Below are positions 18,068 to 27,213 of a stretch of 64,000 nt of DNA, piece by piece. Both the position numbers and the translations under genes were made by a program. Source of the DNA: Agrobacterium vaccinii. Lineage in GTDB: Bacteria > Pseudomonadota > Alphaproteobacteria > Rhizobiales > Rhizobiaceae. The notes beneath the pieces were generated by a model. It searched no databases, had not been told where the DNA came from, and was given only the letters and a program-made list of their open reading frames with translations. Location of the stretch: NCBI RefSeq assembly GCF_021310995.1, contig NZ_CP054151.1, positions 785,501 to 849,500 of the forward strand, written 5' to 3'. Each line of letters begins with the position of its first letter. The stretch's first letter is position 1.

Positions 18068-18093
18068 GAACATAAGGCGCCCGTCATACGTCT
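18068..18093 (+). promoter_or_regulatory. EcfG-like promoter for ligD
   Basis: GGAAC (about 18068-18072) is followed after 17 bases by CGTC, one base off the general-stress consensus. It lies about 50 bp before the ligD ATG, a fitting distance for a start site near 18100. Confidence 0.4.
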
Positions 18094-18142
18094 TCTGCTG
18101 TGTGCGTGAAAAACTGGCGTAAGATGAGAGTGGTGGACAAGC

Positions 18143-20824
18143 ATGGTCGCTGATGCAGATAAACTCTCTACCTATAAGAAAAAACGTAATTTCCGGCTGA
18201 CCGAAGAGCCCAGCGGCTTGAAGAAGTCGAAAGAGTCCAACCGCCGCCGCTTCGTCATCCAAAAGCATGACGCAACGCGGTTGCACTACGATCTGCGACT
18301 AGAGCTCGATGGCGTTTTCAAGTCCTGGGCCGTGACCAGAGGTCCTTCTCTCGACCCCAACGACAAGCGGCTTGCCGTCGAGGTTGAAGACCATCCGCTT
18401 GATTACGGCGACTTCGAAGGCACGATACCCAAGGGTCAATATGGCGGCGGCACGGTGATGTTGTGGGATCGCGGTTATTGGGAGCCCGAAGGCGACAAAA
18501 CGCCCGAGGAGGCATTGGCGAAGGGTGATTTCAAGTTCACGCTGGACGGTGACCGACTGCATGGAAGCTTTGTTCTGGTGCGGATGCGCAATGACCGTGA
18601 TGGCGGCAAACGGACGAACTGGCTGCTGATCAAACACCGCGACGACGATGCCGTCGATAAAAATGGCGCAGCCGTGCTGGACGATAACACGACATCCGTC
18701 GCGTCTGGCCGAACCATGGATGCCATCGCCGCTGGCAAGGGAAAAAAGCCGAAGCCGTTCATGACCCGAAGCGGGACGGTCGAAGCGGACGCGGTGTGGG
18801 ATAGCAGTGACGGTCTTGCTGCCGACGAGCGCAAGGCTGGAACGAAAACGTCCGCGAAGGCGAAGACCACGCGAACGAAGCCGACTAAATCCACAGCCTC
18901 GAAGTCGGCGATGCCAAGCTTTATCGCGCCGCAACTCTGCCAGAGCCTGACGCGTCCTCCGGCAGGTAAAGGCTGGATCCACGAGATCAAATTTGACGGC
19001 TACCGGGTCCAAATGGGCGTGTCGGGAGGCAAGGCAACGTTAAAAACCCGCAAAGGGCTGGATTGGACGTCGAAATGGCCTGCTATCGCAAAGGCGGCGT
19101 CTGCGCTGCCGGAATGCATCATAGACGGAGAGATTTGTGCGCTGGATGAACGAGGTTCGCCAGATTTTGCCGCACTACAAGCAGCGTTGTCGGAAGGTGA
19201 AACCGATGATCTCGTCTATTTCGCATTCGATCTTCTGTTCGATGGTGACGACGACCTGAGAGAACTGGCCGTGACGGAACGCAAGGATCGCTTGCAGGCC
19301 CTGTTGTCGGATGCGGGTGAGGACCCTCGCATGAGGTTTGTCGAGCATTTCGAGACGGGCGGTGATGCCGTCCTGAAATCGGCATGCCGCCTATCGCTGG
19401 AGGGCATCGTTTCCAAGAAGGCAGATGCGCCTTATCGGTCAGGTCGAAGCGACACCTGGGCCAAATCCAAATGCCGTTCCGGCCACGAAGTGGTTATCGG
19501 GGCCTATGCCAAAACCAATGGCAAATTTCGCTCACTTCTTGTTGGTGTTTTCAGCGGCAAGCATTTCGTCCACGTGGGGCGAGTGGGGACAGGATACAGC
19601 GCGACAACAGTCGCAAAACTGCTACCAAAGCTTCAAGAGATGGAAATGTCCAAATCTCCGTTTACCGGCATAGGCGCGCCAAAGAAGACGGATGATATCG
19701 TCTGGCTGAAGCCCGAACTCGTGGCCGAGATCGAGTTCGCAGGCTGGACAGCGGATGGGCAGGTTCGGCAGGGGGCGTTCAAAGGTCTGCGCGAAGACAA
19801 GCCTGCCTCGGAAGTGGAAGCCGAAGAACCGGCATCGCCTCAAGACGCGGATGTTCCCGACCCCGAAACCAAGAAGCCGCCAGCCAAACGTCTTCGCAAA
19901 GGCGCGAAGGAGGAGGTCATGGGCGTCATGATCTCCAGCCCCGAAAAGGCGCTCTGGCCGGACGCGGGTGATGGAAAACCCGTTACCAAGGCAGATCTAG
20001 CCCATTACCACGAAGCCGTTGGCGACTGGCTGATCGATCATATCAAAGGTCGCCCATGCTCGATCATGAGAAGCCCAGATGGCATCTGTGGCACGCAGTT
20101 CTTTCAGCGCCATGCGATGCCCGGAGCCTCCAACCTTCTTGAGCTCGTGACGGTCTCTGGCGATAAAAAGCCATATCTTCAGATCGACCGTGTCGAGGGT
20201 CTTGCAGCCATCGCCCAGATCGGCGGCATCGAACTGCATCCCTGGAACTGCGAACCCGGCCAGCCCGAGGTGCCGGGCCGTCTGGTTTTCGACCTAGATC
20301 CCGGTCCGGATGTGGAATTTTCAACTGTCGTCGAGGCTGCCCGCGAAATTCGTGACCGCCTGGAGGAATTGGGTCTCGTCAGCTTCTGCAAGACGACCGG
20401 TGGCAAAGGGCTGCACGTCGTTACCCCCCTCGCCATGCCAAAAAACAAGAAAGTGAGTTGGGACGAAGCCAAAGCCTTCGCACATGATGTCTGCGAAGAA
20501 ATGGCGCGAGATAATCCAGATCTCTATTTGATCAAAATGGCGAAGAACCAGCGCGAGGGGCGGATTTTTCTCGATTATTTGCGAAACGACCGGATGGCAA
20601 CGGCGGTTGCACCCCTGTCGCCACGCGCAAGACAGGGCGCAACCGTCTCAATGCCGCTCAACTGGACACAGGTTAAAGCCGATCTCGATCCAATGCGCTT
20701 CACAGTCAGGACGGTTCCCAATCTCTTAAAGAAGAGCACGGCGTGGGAGGACTATTGTGACGGCCAAAGACCGCTGGAGCAGGCTATCAAGCATCTGAAC
20801 AAAGTCAGGAAAGCCTCGTCCTGA
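18143..20824 (+). CDS. ligD: ATP-dependent DNA ligase D (three-module LigD)
   Basis: An 893-residue NHEJ ligase with the order phosphoesterase, ligase, polymerase. The 3'-phosphoesterase module is at about 38-185 and contains [14 protein letters not shown]. The ligase module has its adenylated Lys283 in [10 protein letters not shown] and an OB-fold up to about 560. The primase-like polymerase module is at about 593-893, with the metal-binding pair Asp717/Asp719 in [12 protein letters not shown]. Lys/Ala/Thr-rich linkers separate the modules. It repairs double-strand breaks with Ku, and two ku genes follow convergently. The module order is the one usual in Rhizobiales and Pseudomonas, not that of Mycobacterium. 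The stop is 7 bp from the end of the first ku gene. Confidence 0.97.
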   Translation: MVADADKLSTYKKKRNFRLTEEPSGLKKSKESNRRRFVIQKHDATRLHYDLRLELDGVFKSWAVTRGPSLDPNDKRLAVEVEDHPLDYGDFEGTIPKGQYGGGTVMLWDRGYWEPEGDKTPEEALAKGDFKFTLDGDRLHGSFVLVRMRNDRDGGKRTNWLLIKHRDDDAVDKNGAAVLDDNTTSVASGRTMDAIAAGKGKKPKPFMTRSGTVEADAVWDSSDGLAADERKAGTKTSAKAKTTRTKPTKSTASKSAMPSFIAPQLCQSLTRPPAGKGWIHEIKFDGYRVQMGVSGGKATLKTRKGLDWTSKWPAIAKAASALPECIIDGEICALDERGSPDFAALQAALSEGETDDLVYFAFDLLFDGDDDLRELAVTERKDRLQALLSDAGEDPRMRFVEHFETGGDAVLKSACRLSLEGIVSKKADAPYRSGRSDTWAKSKCRSGHEVVIGAYAKTNGKFRSLLVGVFSGKHFVHVGRVGTGYSATTVAKLLPKLQEMEMSKSPFTGIGAPKKTDDIVWLKPELVAEIEFAGWTADGQVRQGAFKGLREDKPASEVEAEEPASPQDADVPDPETKKPPAKRLRKGAKEEVMGVMISSPEKALWPDAGDGKPVTKADLAHYHEAVGDWLIDHIKGRPCSIMRSPDGICGTQFFQRHAMPGASNLLELVTVSGDKKPYLQIDRVEGLAAIAQIGGIELHPWNCEPGQPEVPGRLVFDLDPGPDVEFSTVVEAAREIRDRLEELGLVSFCKTTGGKGLHVVTPLAMPKNKKVSWDEAKAFAHDVCEEMARDNPDLYLIKMAKNQREGRIFLDYLRNDRMATAVAPLSPRARQGATVSMPLNWTQVKADLDPMRFTVRTVPNLLKKSTAWEDYCDGQRPLEQAIKHLNKVRKASS

Positions 20825-20830
20825 CAGCCC

Positions 20831-21643
20831 TCATTTCCGGCTACGCGTTTCCTTGGCGACAGACTTCTTCAGCGCGTCCATGATATCGATGACATTACTC
20901 GGACCCGGCGACGAGGCAGGCTTTTTCGCTTTGGTCTTTGTCTGCTTCGTCTGAGCCTTTTTCTTTATCTTGATGATATCGAGTAAGCGGTCTTGTACAG
21001 GGTCGACAACCATTTTCGCATCCCACGGCTGGGTCTGCTTTTTGATGAGTTTCTGGACGAGCGCCATCAGGTCGCTGTCGGGTTTTTCATCGCCAATGCT
21101 GTCGAAATAGTCATCCTCGTCCCTTACCTCATCACCATAGCGCAAAGTCCACAAAACGATGCCCTTTCCACGCGGCTCCAGCATCACGGCGCGTTCGCGT
21201 CTAGAAATGACAAGCCTCGAAATCCCGACCATGTCCTGCGAGGCCATGGCGTCTCGGATCACGGAGAACGCCTCCTGCGCCACCTTTTCATTCGGCGAGA
21301 GATAGTAAGGCGTATCCAGCCAAATCCATTCAATGGTATCGCGTTTGGTAAAGGTCGAGATATCGATGGTCCGGGTGCTGTCGAGCGCGACATTTTCAAG
21401 CTCTTCATCTTCAAGGATCATGTAATCATCCTCGCCGCGCGGGTAACCCTTGACCTCGTTTTCTTCTTTGACGTCCTTTCCGGTGACAGAATCCACGTAA
21501 TGGCTCACCACACGGTTGTTCGTCGCACGGTTGAGCGTGTGAAACCGCACCTTCTCACTTTCCGACGTCGCAGGTGTGAGTTGAACCGCACAGTTGACGA
21601 GCGAGAGCTTCAAGTAGCCTTTCCAATAAGGACGAACAGCCAT
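20831..21643 (-). CDS. ku: Non-homologous end-joining Ku protein
   Basis: A 270-residue bacterial Ku. It begins AVRPYWKGYLKLSLVNCAVQL, the standard Ku start, contains a beta-barrel core (about 5-205), and ends in a Lys-rich tail with SNVIDIMDALKKSVA, of the type that contacts LigD. It binds DNA ends as a ring and recruits LigD. A second Ku gene lies 12 bp upstream on the same strand. Paralogous Ku pairs occur in Sinorhizobium and relatives and may form heterodimers. Confidence 0.96.
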   Translation of the reverse strand: MAVRPYWKGYLKLSLVNCAVQLTPATSESEKVRFHTLNRATNNRVVSHYVDSVTGKDVKEENEVKGYPRGEDDYMILEDEELENVALDSTRTIDISTFTKRDTIEWIWLDTPYYLSPNEKVAQEAFSVIRDAMASQDMVGISRLVISRRERAVMLEPRGKGIVLWTLRYGDEVRDEDDYFDSIGDEKPDSDLMALVQKLIKKQTQPWDAKMVVDPVQDRLLDIIKIKKKAQTKQTKTKAKKPASSPGPSNVIDIMDALKKSVAKETRSRK

Positions 21644-21655
21644 TGTGGTCTCCTC

Positions 21656-22534
21656 TTAACCGGCGCGGCGGGTGGGCGCTGCTTTGGGTTTCGCTTTAGC
21701 AGCCGTCTTTTTGGTCTTAGCGCCGGCCTTGGCGGACTTCTGCTTCGACTTCGATTTGCTGTCCATGCCTGCACTCTCGCGCAACGCCTGCATCAGATCG
21801 ACAACCTTCGACTCCGGTTCGGCCTTCTTCTTCGGCAGGGACCGACCTTCGATTTTCGCCGTCACCAGTTCCGCCACCGCCGCCTCGTAACGGTCATCGA
21901 AGGTGCTGGCATCGAAACTGCCCTTCTTTTTGGTAATGATCAGTTCCGCGATCTCAAGCAGTTCAGGGTCGCTTTTTATATCGGGCAGGTCTTCGAAAGC
22001 CTCCTGAGAAGACCGGACTTCATAATCGAAATTAAGGGTCGACGCGATCAGGCCTTTGCCGTGTGGGCGAATAAGAACGGTGCGCAATCGGCGAAACAGG
22101 ACAGTGCGCGCAATGGCTGCCACCTCGGCCTTTTTCATCCCGTCGCGCAGCAACACATAGGCTTCAGTCCCGACCTTGTCGGGCGTCAGATAATAGGGCT
22201 TGTCGAAATAGACATTATCGATTTCCGAGCAGGGAATGAAAGATTCGATTGCCAACGTCTTGTCACTATCAGGAACAGCAGCAGCAACCTCATCCGGCTC
22301 AAGAACGACATATTGCCCGTTCTCTGTCTCGTAACCCTTGATCTGGTCATCCCGCTCGACAACATCTCCCGTCTCGCCATCGACAAACTCGCGCCTGACG
22401 CGGTTACCGGTCGCTCTGTTCAACGTGTTGAATGCAATTCGCTCGGAAGACGAAGCCGCCGTGTAAAGGGCCACGGCGCAGGAAACTTCGCCAAATTTGA
22501 TGAAGCCCTTCCAATTCGCTCTCGGGGAAACCAC
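21656..22534 (-). CDS. ku: Non-homologous end-joining Ku protein, second copy
   Basis: About 292 residues, with the Ku start SPRANWKGFIKFGEVSCAVAL, the core barrel, the segment SKVVDLMQALRESAG and a very basic Lys/Ala tail. GTG 22534 is the likeliest start, because GAGGAG lies 10 bases upstream and the Ku domain begins right after it; GTG 22543 and TTG 22570 are possible longer starts. It differs from the other Ku throughout, so the duplication is old. It reads toward the other ku gene in what is probably one transcript. Confidence 0.94.
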   Translation of the reverse strand: MVSPRANWKGFIKFGEVSCAVALYTAASSSERIAFNTLNRATGNRVRREFVDGETGDVVERDDQIKGYETENGQYVVLEPDEVAAAVPDSDKTLAIESFIPCSEIDNVYFDKPYYLTPDKVGTEAYVLLRDGMKKAEVAAIARTVLFRRLRTVLIRPHGKGLIASTLNFDYEVRSSQEAFEDLPDIKSDPELLEIAELIITKKKGSFDASTFDDRYEAAVAELVTAKIEGRSLPKKKAEPESKVVDLMQALRESAGMDSKSKSKQKSAKAGAKTKKTAAKAKPKAAPTRRAG

Positions 22535-22781
22535 GATATGCACACTCCTCACACAACAAGCATGATTCAACCAATCAGTGCGGCAATCGTTCCGCGCTAG
22601 AACGAATCGTTTTGGGTAATTTGCCTGTTGCCAATTGCGGAGCGCGCGCTCTATTTAAGACACTCATTCCTATAGATTTATTGGCGATTGATTTTCTAGG
22701 ATGAGCCTGAATTCTGCTGATAGCAGTTCAGCGCACGAAAGCGCGAAAAGTGTATTTTGCGAAATAATGATGTCAAGCTGA

Positions 22782-22796
22782 TGGTGCCCCTTGCCG
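22782..22796. repeat. att-like direct repeat, distal copy
   Basis: TGGTGCCCCTTGCCG here is identical to the 3' end of tRNA-Leu(CAA) plus its CCA, at 24108-24122, in the same orientation. A duplicated tRNA 3' end is the mark left by tyrosine-recombinase integration. Confidence 0.7.
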
Positions 22797-22980
22797 AAGT
22801 GCCAGAATTTAATAAAATCATATACATAAAATTTTGTGGGGCAAAAATGGCCCCTTGTAATAATTATACTTACTTTTCTCGTTGTCCCACCTTTTTCACC
22901 GATACATGTCTGACAACGGGACATGGAGCGATCCCGACAGCCCCGGACAACCCGCCGTTTCGTCACCTTTACCTGCATTC

Positions 22981-23013
22981 CGTGACACATAAAGTGTCGC
23001 TCTATGTGTCACG
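22981..23013. repeat. Perfect 11-bp inverted repeat
   Basis: Arms CGTGACACATA (22981-22991) and TATGTGTCACG (23003-23013) surround an 11-base loop. It lies inside the AT-rich segment, about 225 bp before the DUF1796 gene. It could be an operator or a hairpin; no T-run follows. Confidence 0.6.
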
Positions 23014-23238
23014 TCTGGGCTTACTCTCTGTGATTTTGCAAATACCATCGAGGCACTCTTCAGTGCCGCGCCTGCCGCTTCTCAGCCTCACCAATCTCAT
23101 ATTCCGCTTGCTGGGTTGCTACGTCGATAAGATACGTGAGGGTGGGGTAACAGAACGTTTTGATGTGCTTCTGAGTAATCAGCACTTGCATATCCGGGTT
23201 AAGCTGTAGCATGTAAATTGTCGCGAAAAGGGGTGCGC

Positions 23239-24012
23239 GTGGGACACAAATACATATCGCTAGGTGCGGCATGCAATGCTGCAAATATGATGAAGATCGC
23301 AGGATTGAGGAGAATCTCCTATCCTTTCGACTGGTTGGACAATGTTGAAAACGGATTGACGACAGTGACCGATATCATCAGGGATGATTTTCAGAAAGTC
23401 AGCCCCTGGAATTGCTACGACGTCGTTTCTCCCCCAGATGCCGAGCGGCGCGTTCTTGCCTATAAGCATTATCCTCGCACATTTCACATCCACTCTGATC
23501 CAGCTTCCAAACGTGAGATTCACGAACAACTAACGCGACGGTTTCAGAGGTTAAAGCGTGCGTTAAGCAGCCGGGATAGTCTGCATTTGGTTTACTACCG
23601 AAATCTTTCGGCATGCCGCGTGACCAGGCCGGATATAACTCCGGGTGAGGTGGCACAGCTGATGCTCTCTGAATGGGATCAGTTTTTGCGACTTATCAGC
23701 CCGTCCAGGCGAGGCGACACCACTGTGCTTCTCGTGTTGGAATGTGACGTCGAAGACGTCGAACAAACAGACCAAGCCATAGACATAATCGAGATTGCTG
23801 ACCCCAAGGTAGCTTTGAAACGGGCAATTTCTCGCTATGACGATGACGCAGCGTTGTACGACAGATGGCAAAAAGAATGGGCTCACTTGATAATCAACCA
23901 CACCCGAATGCCAATCTGGTTACAGGTCCGTTGTCACACGAAACGTGCGGTTCGATCCATTCGGAAGTCCATCAAATCAAGACTAAGGTCCTTCAAAGCC
24001 GCCACCGCTTAG
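23239..24012 (+). CDS. DUF1796 family putative cysteine peptidase
   Basis: About 257 residues. The start region HKYISLGAACNAANMMKIAG and YPFDWLDN is the hallmark of DUF1796, predicted to be papain-like with the Cys of GAACNAA as nucleophile. Later segments include YYRNLS and a helical, very basic C-terminus. GTG 23239 is chosen because AGGGG lies five bases upstream; TTG 23218 and GTG 23233 are longer options. The family is often found in mobile or surface-polysaccharide regions and has no settled function. The gene lies alone inside the putative tRNA-Leu mini-island, so horizontal arrival is likely. Confidence 0.7.
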   Translation: MGHKYISLGAACNAANMMKIAGLRRISYPFDWLDNVENGLTTVTDIIRDDFQKVSPWNCYDVVSPPDAERRVLAYKHYPRTFHIHSDPASKREIHEQLTRRFQRLKRALSSRDSLHLVYYRNLSACRVTRPDITPGEVAQLMLSEWDQFLRLISPSRRGDTTVLLVLECDVEDVEQTDQAIDIIEIADPKVALKRAISRYDDDAALYDRWQKEWAHLIINHTRMPIWLQVRCHTKRAVRSIRKSIKSRLRSFKAATA

Positions 24013-24107
24013 CGACTTTTAGTCACAACCTTCACCCTGAGGGGTTAGAAAATGGTGGGACAAAAATCTCTTAAAGCGAAGCTATTTCAATATGTTGGGT
24101 TAAGCAG

Positions 24108-24193
24108 TGGTGCCCCTTGCCGGAATCGAACCAGCACTCCTCTCGGAACCTGATTTTGAGTCAGGCGCGTCTACCAATTCCGCCAAAGGGGCA
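24108..24193 (-). tRNA. tRNA-Leu (CAA anticodon)
   Basis: Read on the minus strand from 24193: acceptor arm TGCCCCT pairs with AGGGGCA, the D-arm contains GGCGGAATTGGTAGACGCG, the anticodon loop is CTCAAAA (anticodon CAA, reads UUG), the variable arm is long, as in class II tRNAs, and the T-arm holds GGTTCGATTCC. CCA is encoded (24110-24108). Length and arms fit tRNA-Leu. Its 3' end is duplicated at 22782. Confidence 0.97.
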
Positions 24194-24441
24194 ACTCTGG
24201 AATCTTATTCCTTGGTATGCGGCGGACTATACGAACCGACCCTATAACGTCAACCGATTTTTGCGAAAAACGCGATTTCACGAAACTTTGCTTGGGCTCC
24301 CACTCGCCCTCGTCAACGAAGCATTTGCAAGCGGGGTGAGACTGGATTAGAGGCATGGGATAGCGGGTTGAACGATGCCGCGCTTGGCCCTGTTTTGCCA
24401 GATGGGCTATTTGAAGTGTTGAGTCGAATGTGAAGGACCAC

Positions 24442-24960
24442 ATGATGACGAGTGCAGTTTCCGCAGACAAGAACCGCAGCGCTTCCGCTGTTCTGGTCAC
24501 GCTTGGAATGATTGTAACGGTAGGCGCTGCACTAGGGTTTCAGCATATCGGCGGCTATACGCCCTGCGCGCTGTGTTTGCTGGAGCGCGACCCGTATTAT
24601 TATGCGATTCCCGTCGGCATTCTGGCGATAGCGGCGAGCCTGTTCAGGCTGCCGGTCTGGCTCTCACGGTCCGCACTCGTTATCGTCGGCGTTGCTATGT
24701 TGATCGGTGCTGGTCTTGGTGTGTATCACTCAGGCGTCGAATGGGGTTTCTGGCCGGGCCCGACCACCTGCTCGACTGGCGCACCTTCCATTACCACGAA
24801 TGCGGGGAACCTGTTAAGCGACCTCAATGCCATCAAGGCGCCATCGTGCAATGACGCGGCGCTGCGTGTGCTCGGACTGTCGTTTGCAGGCTGGAACGTG
24901 GTTGCGAGCATCGTGCTTGCGGGCATCGCGTTTTTTGGCGCAACCCGCAAAGCCTCTTGA
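24442..24960 (+). CDS. dsbB: Disulfide bond formation protein B
   Basis: About 172 residues with four membrane helices. The first periplasmic loop carries the redox pair in PCALCLLERDPYYYAIP, and a second loop contains Cys residues in TTCSTGAPS and APSCND. It reoxidises a DsbA-type thiol oxidase and passes electrons to quinone. ATGs at 24442 and 24445 follow AAGGA; a GTG at 24430 is less likely. No dsbA is adjacent. Length is normal for alphaproteobacterial DsbB. Confidence 0.9.
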   Translation: MMTSAVSADKNRSASAVLVTLGMIVTVGAALGFQHIGGYTPCALCLLERDPYYYAIPVGILAIAASLFRLPVWLSRSALVIVGVAMLIGAGLGVYHSGVEWGFWPGPTTCSTGAPSITTNAGNLLSDLNAIKAPSCNDAALRVLGLSFAGWNVVASIVLAGIAFFGATRKAS

Positions 24961-24964
24961 ACCA

Positions 24965-25522
24965 TCACGGCTGCAATTCGGTATCCCAATAGAGATAATC
25001 CATCCAGCTTTCGTGCAGATAGTTGGGTGGAAACGAGCGACCGTTGTTGTGCAGGTCCTGAACCGTGGGCTGGTACGGCTTTTGGTGGGGCACCATGCCC
25101 GCGATCTTTGGTAGCTTGCTACCTTTTTTGAGATTGCAGGGTGAGCAGGCTGCGACGACGTTGAGCCATGTCGTTTCGCCGCCATGGGCGCGCGGAATGA
25201 CGTGGTCGAAGGTCAGGTCATCATGGGAGCCGCAATACTGGCACTCGAACTTATCACGCAGAAACACGTTGAAGCGTGTGAATGCGGGGTTGCGAGTGGG
25301 CTGCACATAGGTTTTCAGGCTCACGACACTGGGCAGCCGCATGGAAAAACTGGGCGAACACACTGCGTGATCGTATTCTGCAATGATGTTTACGCGGTCA
25401 AGAAATACGGCCTTGATCGCGTCCTGCCAGGACCACAGCGACAAGGGATAGTAACTCAGCGGCCGGTAGTCTGCGTTCAAAACGAGCGCGGGCAAAGCCT
25501 GTGGTGAAACGGCAATCGTCAA
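24965..25522 (-). CDS. HNH endonuclease family protein
   Basis: A 185-residue protein of the widespread HNH type. A Zn-binding Cys pair in FECQYCGS is followed by the catalytic FDHVIPRAHGGETTWLNVV and the second pair in CSPCNLKKG, the standard order of a single HNH domain (about 90-142). An N-terminal region (VLNADYRPLSYYPLSLW) is conserved in this chromosomal subgroup. TTG 25522 is supported by AGGAGA five bases upstream. This subgroup is common in alphaproteobacterial chromosomes without phage context, and its cellular role is unknown. Its stop is 4 bp from the dsbB stop. Confidence 0.88.
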   Translation of the reverse strand: MTIAVSPQALPALVLNADYRPLSYYPLSLWSWQDAIKAVFLDRVNIIAEYDHAVCSPSFSMRLPSVVSLKTYVQPTRNPAFTRFNVFLRDKFECQYCGSHDDLTFDHVIPRAHGGETTWLNVVAACSPCNLKKGSKLPKIAGMVPHQKPYQPTVQDLHNNGRSFPPNYLHESWMDYLYWDTELQP

Positions 25523-25621
25523 GGGCGTCTCCTGATCGATTCTGCATCTACACCTGTATATTAGGTCCGTTGTTACAGGATTGTGAAGCCCATAAATGAA
25601 GCGCTGAAAGAAAGGCTAATT

Positions 25622-26287
25622 TCAGGCGGCAGGAAGCGCATCACGGCGCGTTATCGCGGCATAATAGGCCCAGAAAAGCCGGGCTGCGACGGATCGGTAC
25701 GGAGCCCAGTTAGAGGCGATATCCCGCAGCATTTTTTCCCCGGGCCGCGCGTCCAGTTGCAGACCGTGGGCGACGGCTGCCTGCAACGCTACATCACCGG
25801 ATGGAAACATATCGGCATGACCGAGGCAGAACATGAGATAGACCTGCGCGGTCCATGGCCCGATGCCGTTGAGCGCCGTGAGTGACGCGTGGGCGGACGC
25901 ATCGTCAAGCGTAGAAATTGTCGCAAGATTCAAATGTCCATCGACGATGGCCGTGGCAACAGCGTGTAACGTTTTCGCCTTGGCACGGGACAGGCCGAAG
26001 CGAGGCGTGTCGTCATTCGTGGTAGCGAGATAATGGGCTGCGGTCACCTCACCCATCTCCGCTTCCATGCGCCGCCATATGGCGTCTGCACTGGCACGTG
26101 ACACCACCTGCGAAACGATGATGTGGGCTAGACCTTCAAAGCCGGGCTCTCTCAGCCGCAACGGCAGCGGACCGGCCTTTTCAGCGATCGGCACGAGGCG
26201 CGGGTCGAGGTGCAGAAGCGCGGCCAGACCTTCCTCGATATCAGACATATTTCGGATGATTTTGCTCAACCAGGCCTCAGCGTCCAT
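25622..26287 (-). CDS. DNA-3-methyladenine glycosylase II
   Basis: About 221 residues of the HhH-GPD superfamily. The helix-hairpin-helix LNGIGPWTAQVYLMFCLGH is followed by ADMFPSGDVALQ, which contains the catalytic Asp. There is no C-terminal iron-sulfur cluster, which fits AlkA-type glycosylases rather than EndoIII or MutY. It would remove alkylated purines. ATG 26287 has GGAG close upstream; ATG 26248 is a shorter option. It is divergent from gluQ with only 29 bp between starts, so the promoters overlap. Confidence 0.88.
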   Translation of the reverse strand: MDAEAWLSKIIRNMSDIEEGLAALLHLDPRLVPIAEKAGPLPLRLREPGFEGLAHIIVSQVVSRASADAIWRRMEAEMGEVTAAHYLATTNDDTPRFGLSRAKAKTLHAVATAIVDGHLNLATISTLDDASAHASLTALNGIGPWTAQVYLMFCLGHADMFPSGDVALQAAVAHGLQLDARPGEKMLRDIASNWAPYRSVAARLFWAYYAAITRRDALPAA

Positions 26288-26316
26288 GACTCCGCCTTGG
26301 CGAAGCACCGCAAGAC

Positions 26317-27213
26317 ATGGCAGAAGAAACCATGTCTTTGCTCTCAGGTCAAAAGCCGGTTTTGCGTTTTGCACCCAGCCCCAACGGGCGGCTGCATCTT
26401 GGCCACGCGCTTTCCGCCATTCTCAACCACGATATGGCAAAGGCGATGGCGGGGCGGTTTCTATTGCGGATCGAGGACATCGATCTGGCGCGGTGCACGG
26501 ATGAGCTTGAACAGGGGATATATGAGGACCTCGCATGGCTCGGGCTCGACTGGGAGATGCCAGTGCGCAGACAGTCCGACCATTTCGATGTGTATCGAAA
26601 AGGGTTGGACAAACTTATCGCGATGCGTGTTGCCTATCCCTCTTTCATGAGCCGGGGCGACGTGAAGGCTTTCGCGGCGGATTACGAGGCCGGAGGCAAC
26701 ATCTGGCCTCGGGATCCAGACGGCGCTTTGCATTATCCCGCACTGGACAAGCAACGACCTGAACATGAGGTCTCACCACTTCTGTCATCAGGCAAAAAGT
26801 ATGCATGGCGGTTGGATATGGATAAAGCCTTGGCTTTGCTTGAAACCCCGTTGCAATGGCGCGAGACCGGCCGCGGCTCTGACGAGATGATCGACGCCGA
26901 CCCTGCGGCGTGGGGCGATGTCGTGCTTTCGCGTTCCGATGGGCCGTCCAGTTATCATTTGTCTGTGGTGATGGACGATGCCGTTCAGGGTATCACCCAT
27001 GTGGTGCGCGGTATGGACCTGTATCACGCCACATCCGTTCACCGGCTGTTGCAGGAACTGCTGGGTTTGCCTGCGCCAGAATACCACCACCACCGGCTTA
27101 TTCTGGATGACACCGGAAACAAGCTTTCAAAAAGCAGGGGCAGTGCCAGCCTTCAGGTGCTGCGAGAGCAAGGCCTTGCGGCATCAGATATCCGCGGCCT
27201 CCTCGGCATCTAG
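26317..27213 (+). CDS. gluQ: Glutamyl-Q tRNA(Asp) synthetase
   Basis: A 298-residue protein with only the catalytic half of a glutamyl-tRNA synthetase. HLGH is at 27-30 (HIGH motif) and KLSKS is at about 269-273; the anticodon-binding domain is missing, as is usual for GluQRS. It charges queuosine in tRNA-Asp with glutamate. The zinc-binding Cys residues usual after the YP motif are absent: the segment reads AYPSFMSRGDV, with Ser and Met where Cys is common, so the zinc site seems lost. Its 3' end overlaps the convergent yihY gene by 30 bp. Confidence 0.92.
   Translation: MAEETMSLLSGQKPVLRFAPSPNGRLHLGHALSAILNHDMAKAMAGRFLLRIEDIDLARCTDELEQGIYEDLAWLGLDWEMPVRRQSDHFDVYRKGLDKLIAMRVAYPSFMSRGDVKAFAADYEAGGNIWPRDPDGALHYPALDKQRPEHEVSPLLSSGKKYAWRLDMDKALALLETPLQWRETGRGSDEMIDADPAAWGDVVLSRSDGPSSYHLSVVMDDAVQGITHVVRGMDLYHATSVHRLLQELLGLPAPEYHHHRLILDDTGNKLSKSRGSASLQVLREQGLAASDIRGLLGI

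Larger units (their letters stand above)
22535..23238. other. AT-rich gap with no convincing gene
   Basis: About 700 bp between the second ku gene and the DUF1796 gene. It contains the promoter side of the ku operon, then a notably AT-rich stretch (around 22680-22900). A 15-bp copy of the tRNA-Leu 3' end starts at 22782 and an 11-bp inverted repeat starts at 22981. Open frames here lack start signals and family features. Confidence 0.6.
22782..24122. mobile_element. Putative mini-island or island remnant at tRNA-Leu(CAA)
   Basis: A segment of about 1.3 kb lies between the two 15-bp copies of the tRNA 3' end, on the 3' side of the tRNA as expected for integration. It is AT-rich in its left half and carries one plausible gene (DUF1796). 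No integrase, relaxase or phage gene is present, so it is a decayed island or a passive element moved by an enzyme encoded elsewhere. Confidence 0.55.

Noticed and set aside
20993..22600. A 535-codon open frame on the plus strand across both ku genes
   Set aside because: It lies antisense to two clear Ku proteins and has no domain features; it is a shadow caused by the codon bias of the real genes.
22839..22858. GGGGC...GCCCC mini-hairpin in the island that resembles part of the tRNA end
   Set aside because: The stem is only 5 bp and the match to the tRNA end is too short to be a third att copy.
22757..23209. A 150-codon frame in the AT-rich island half
   Set aside because: It starts at TTG without a ribosome site, runs across both the att repeat and the inverted repeat, and has no family features.
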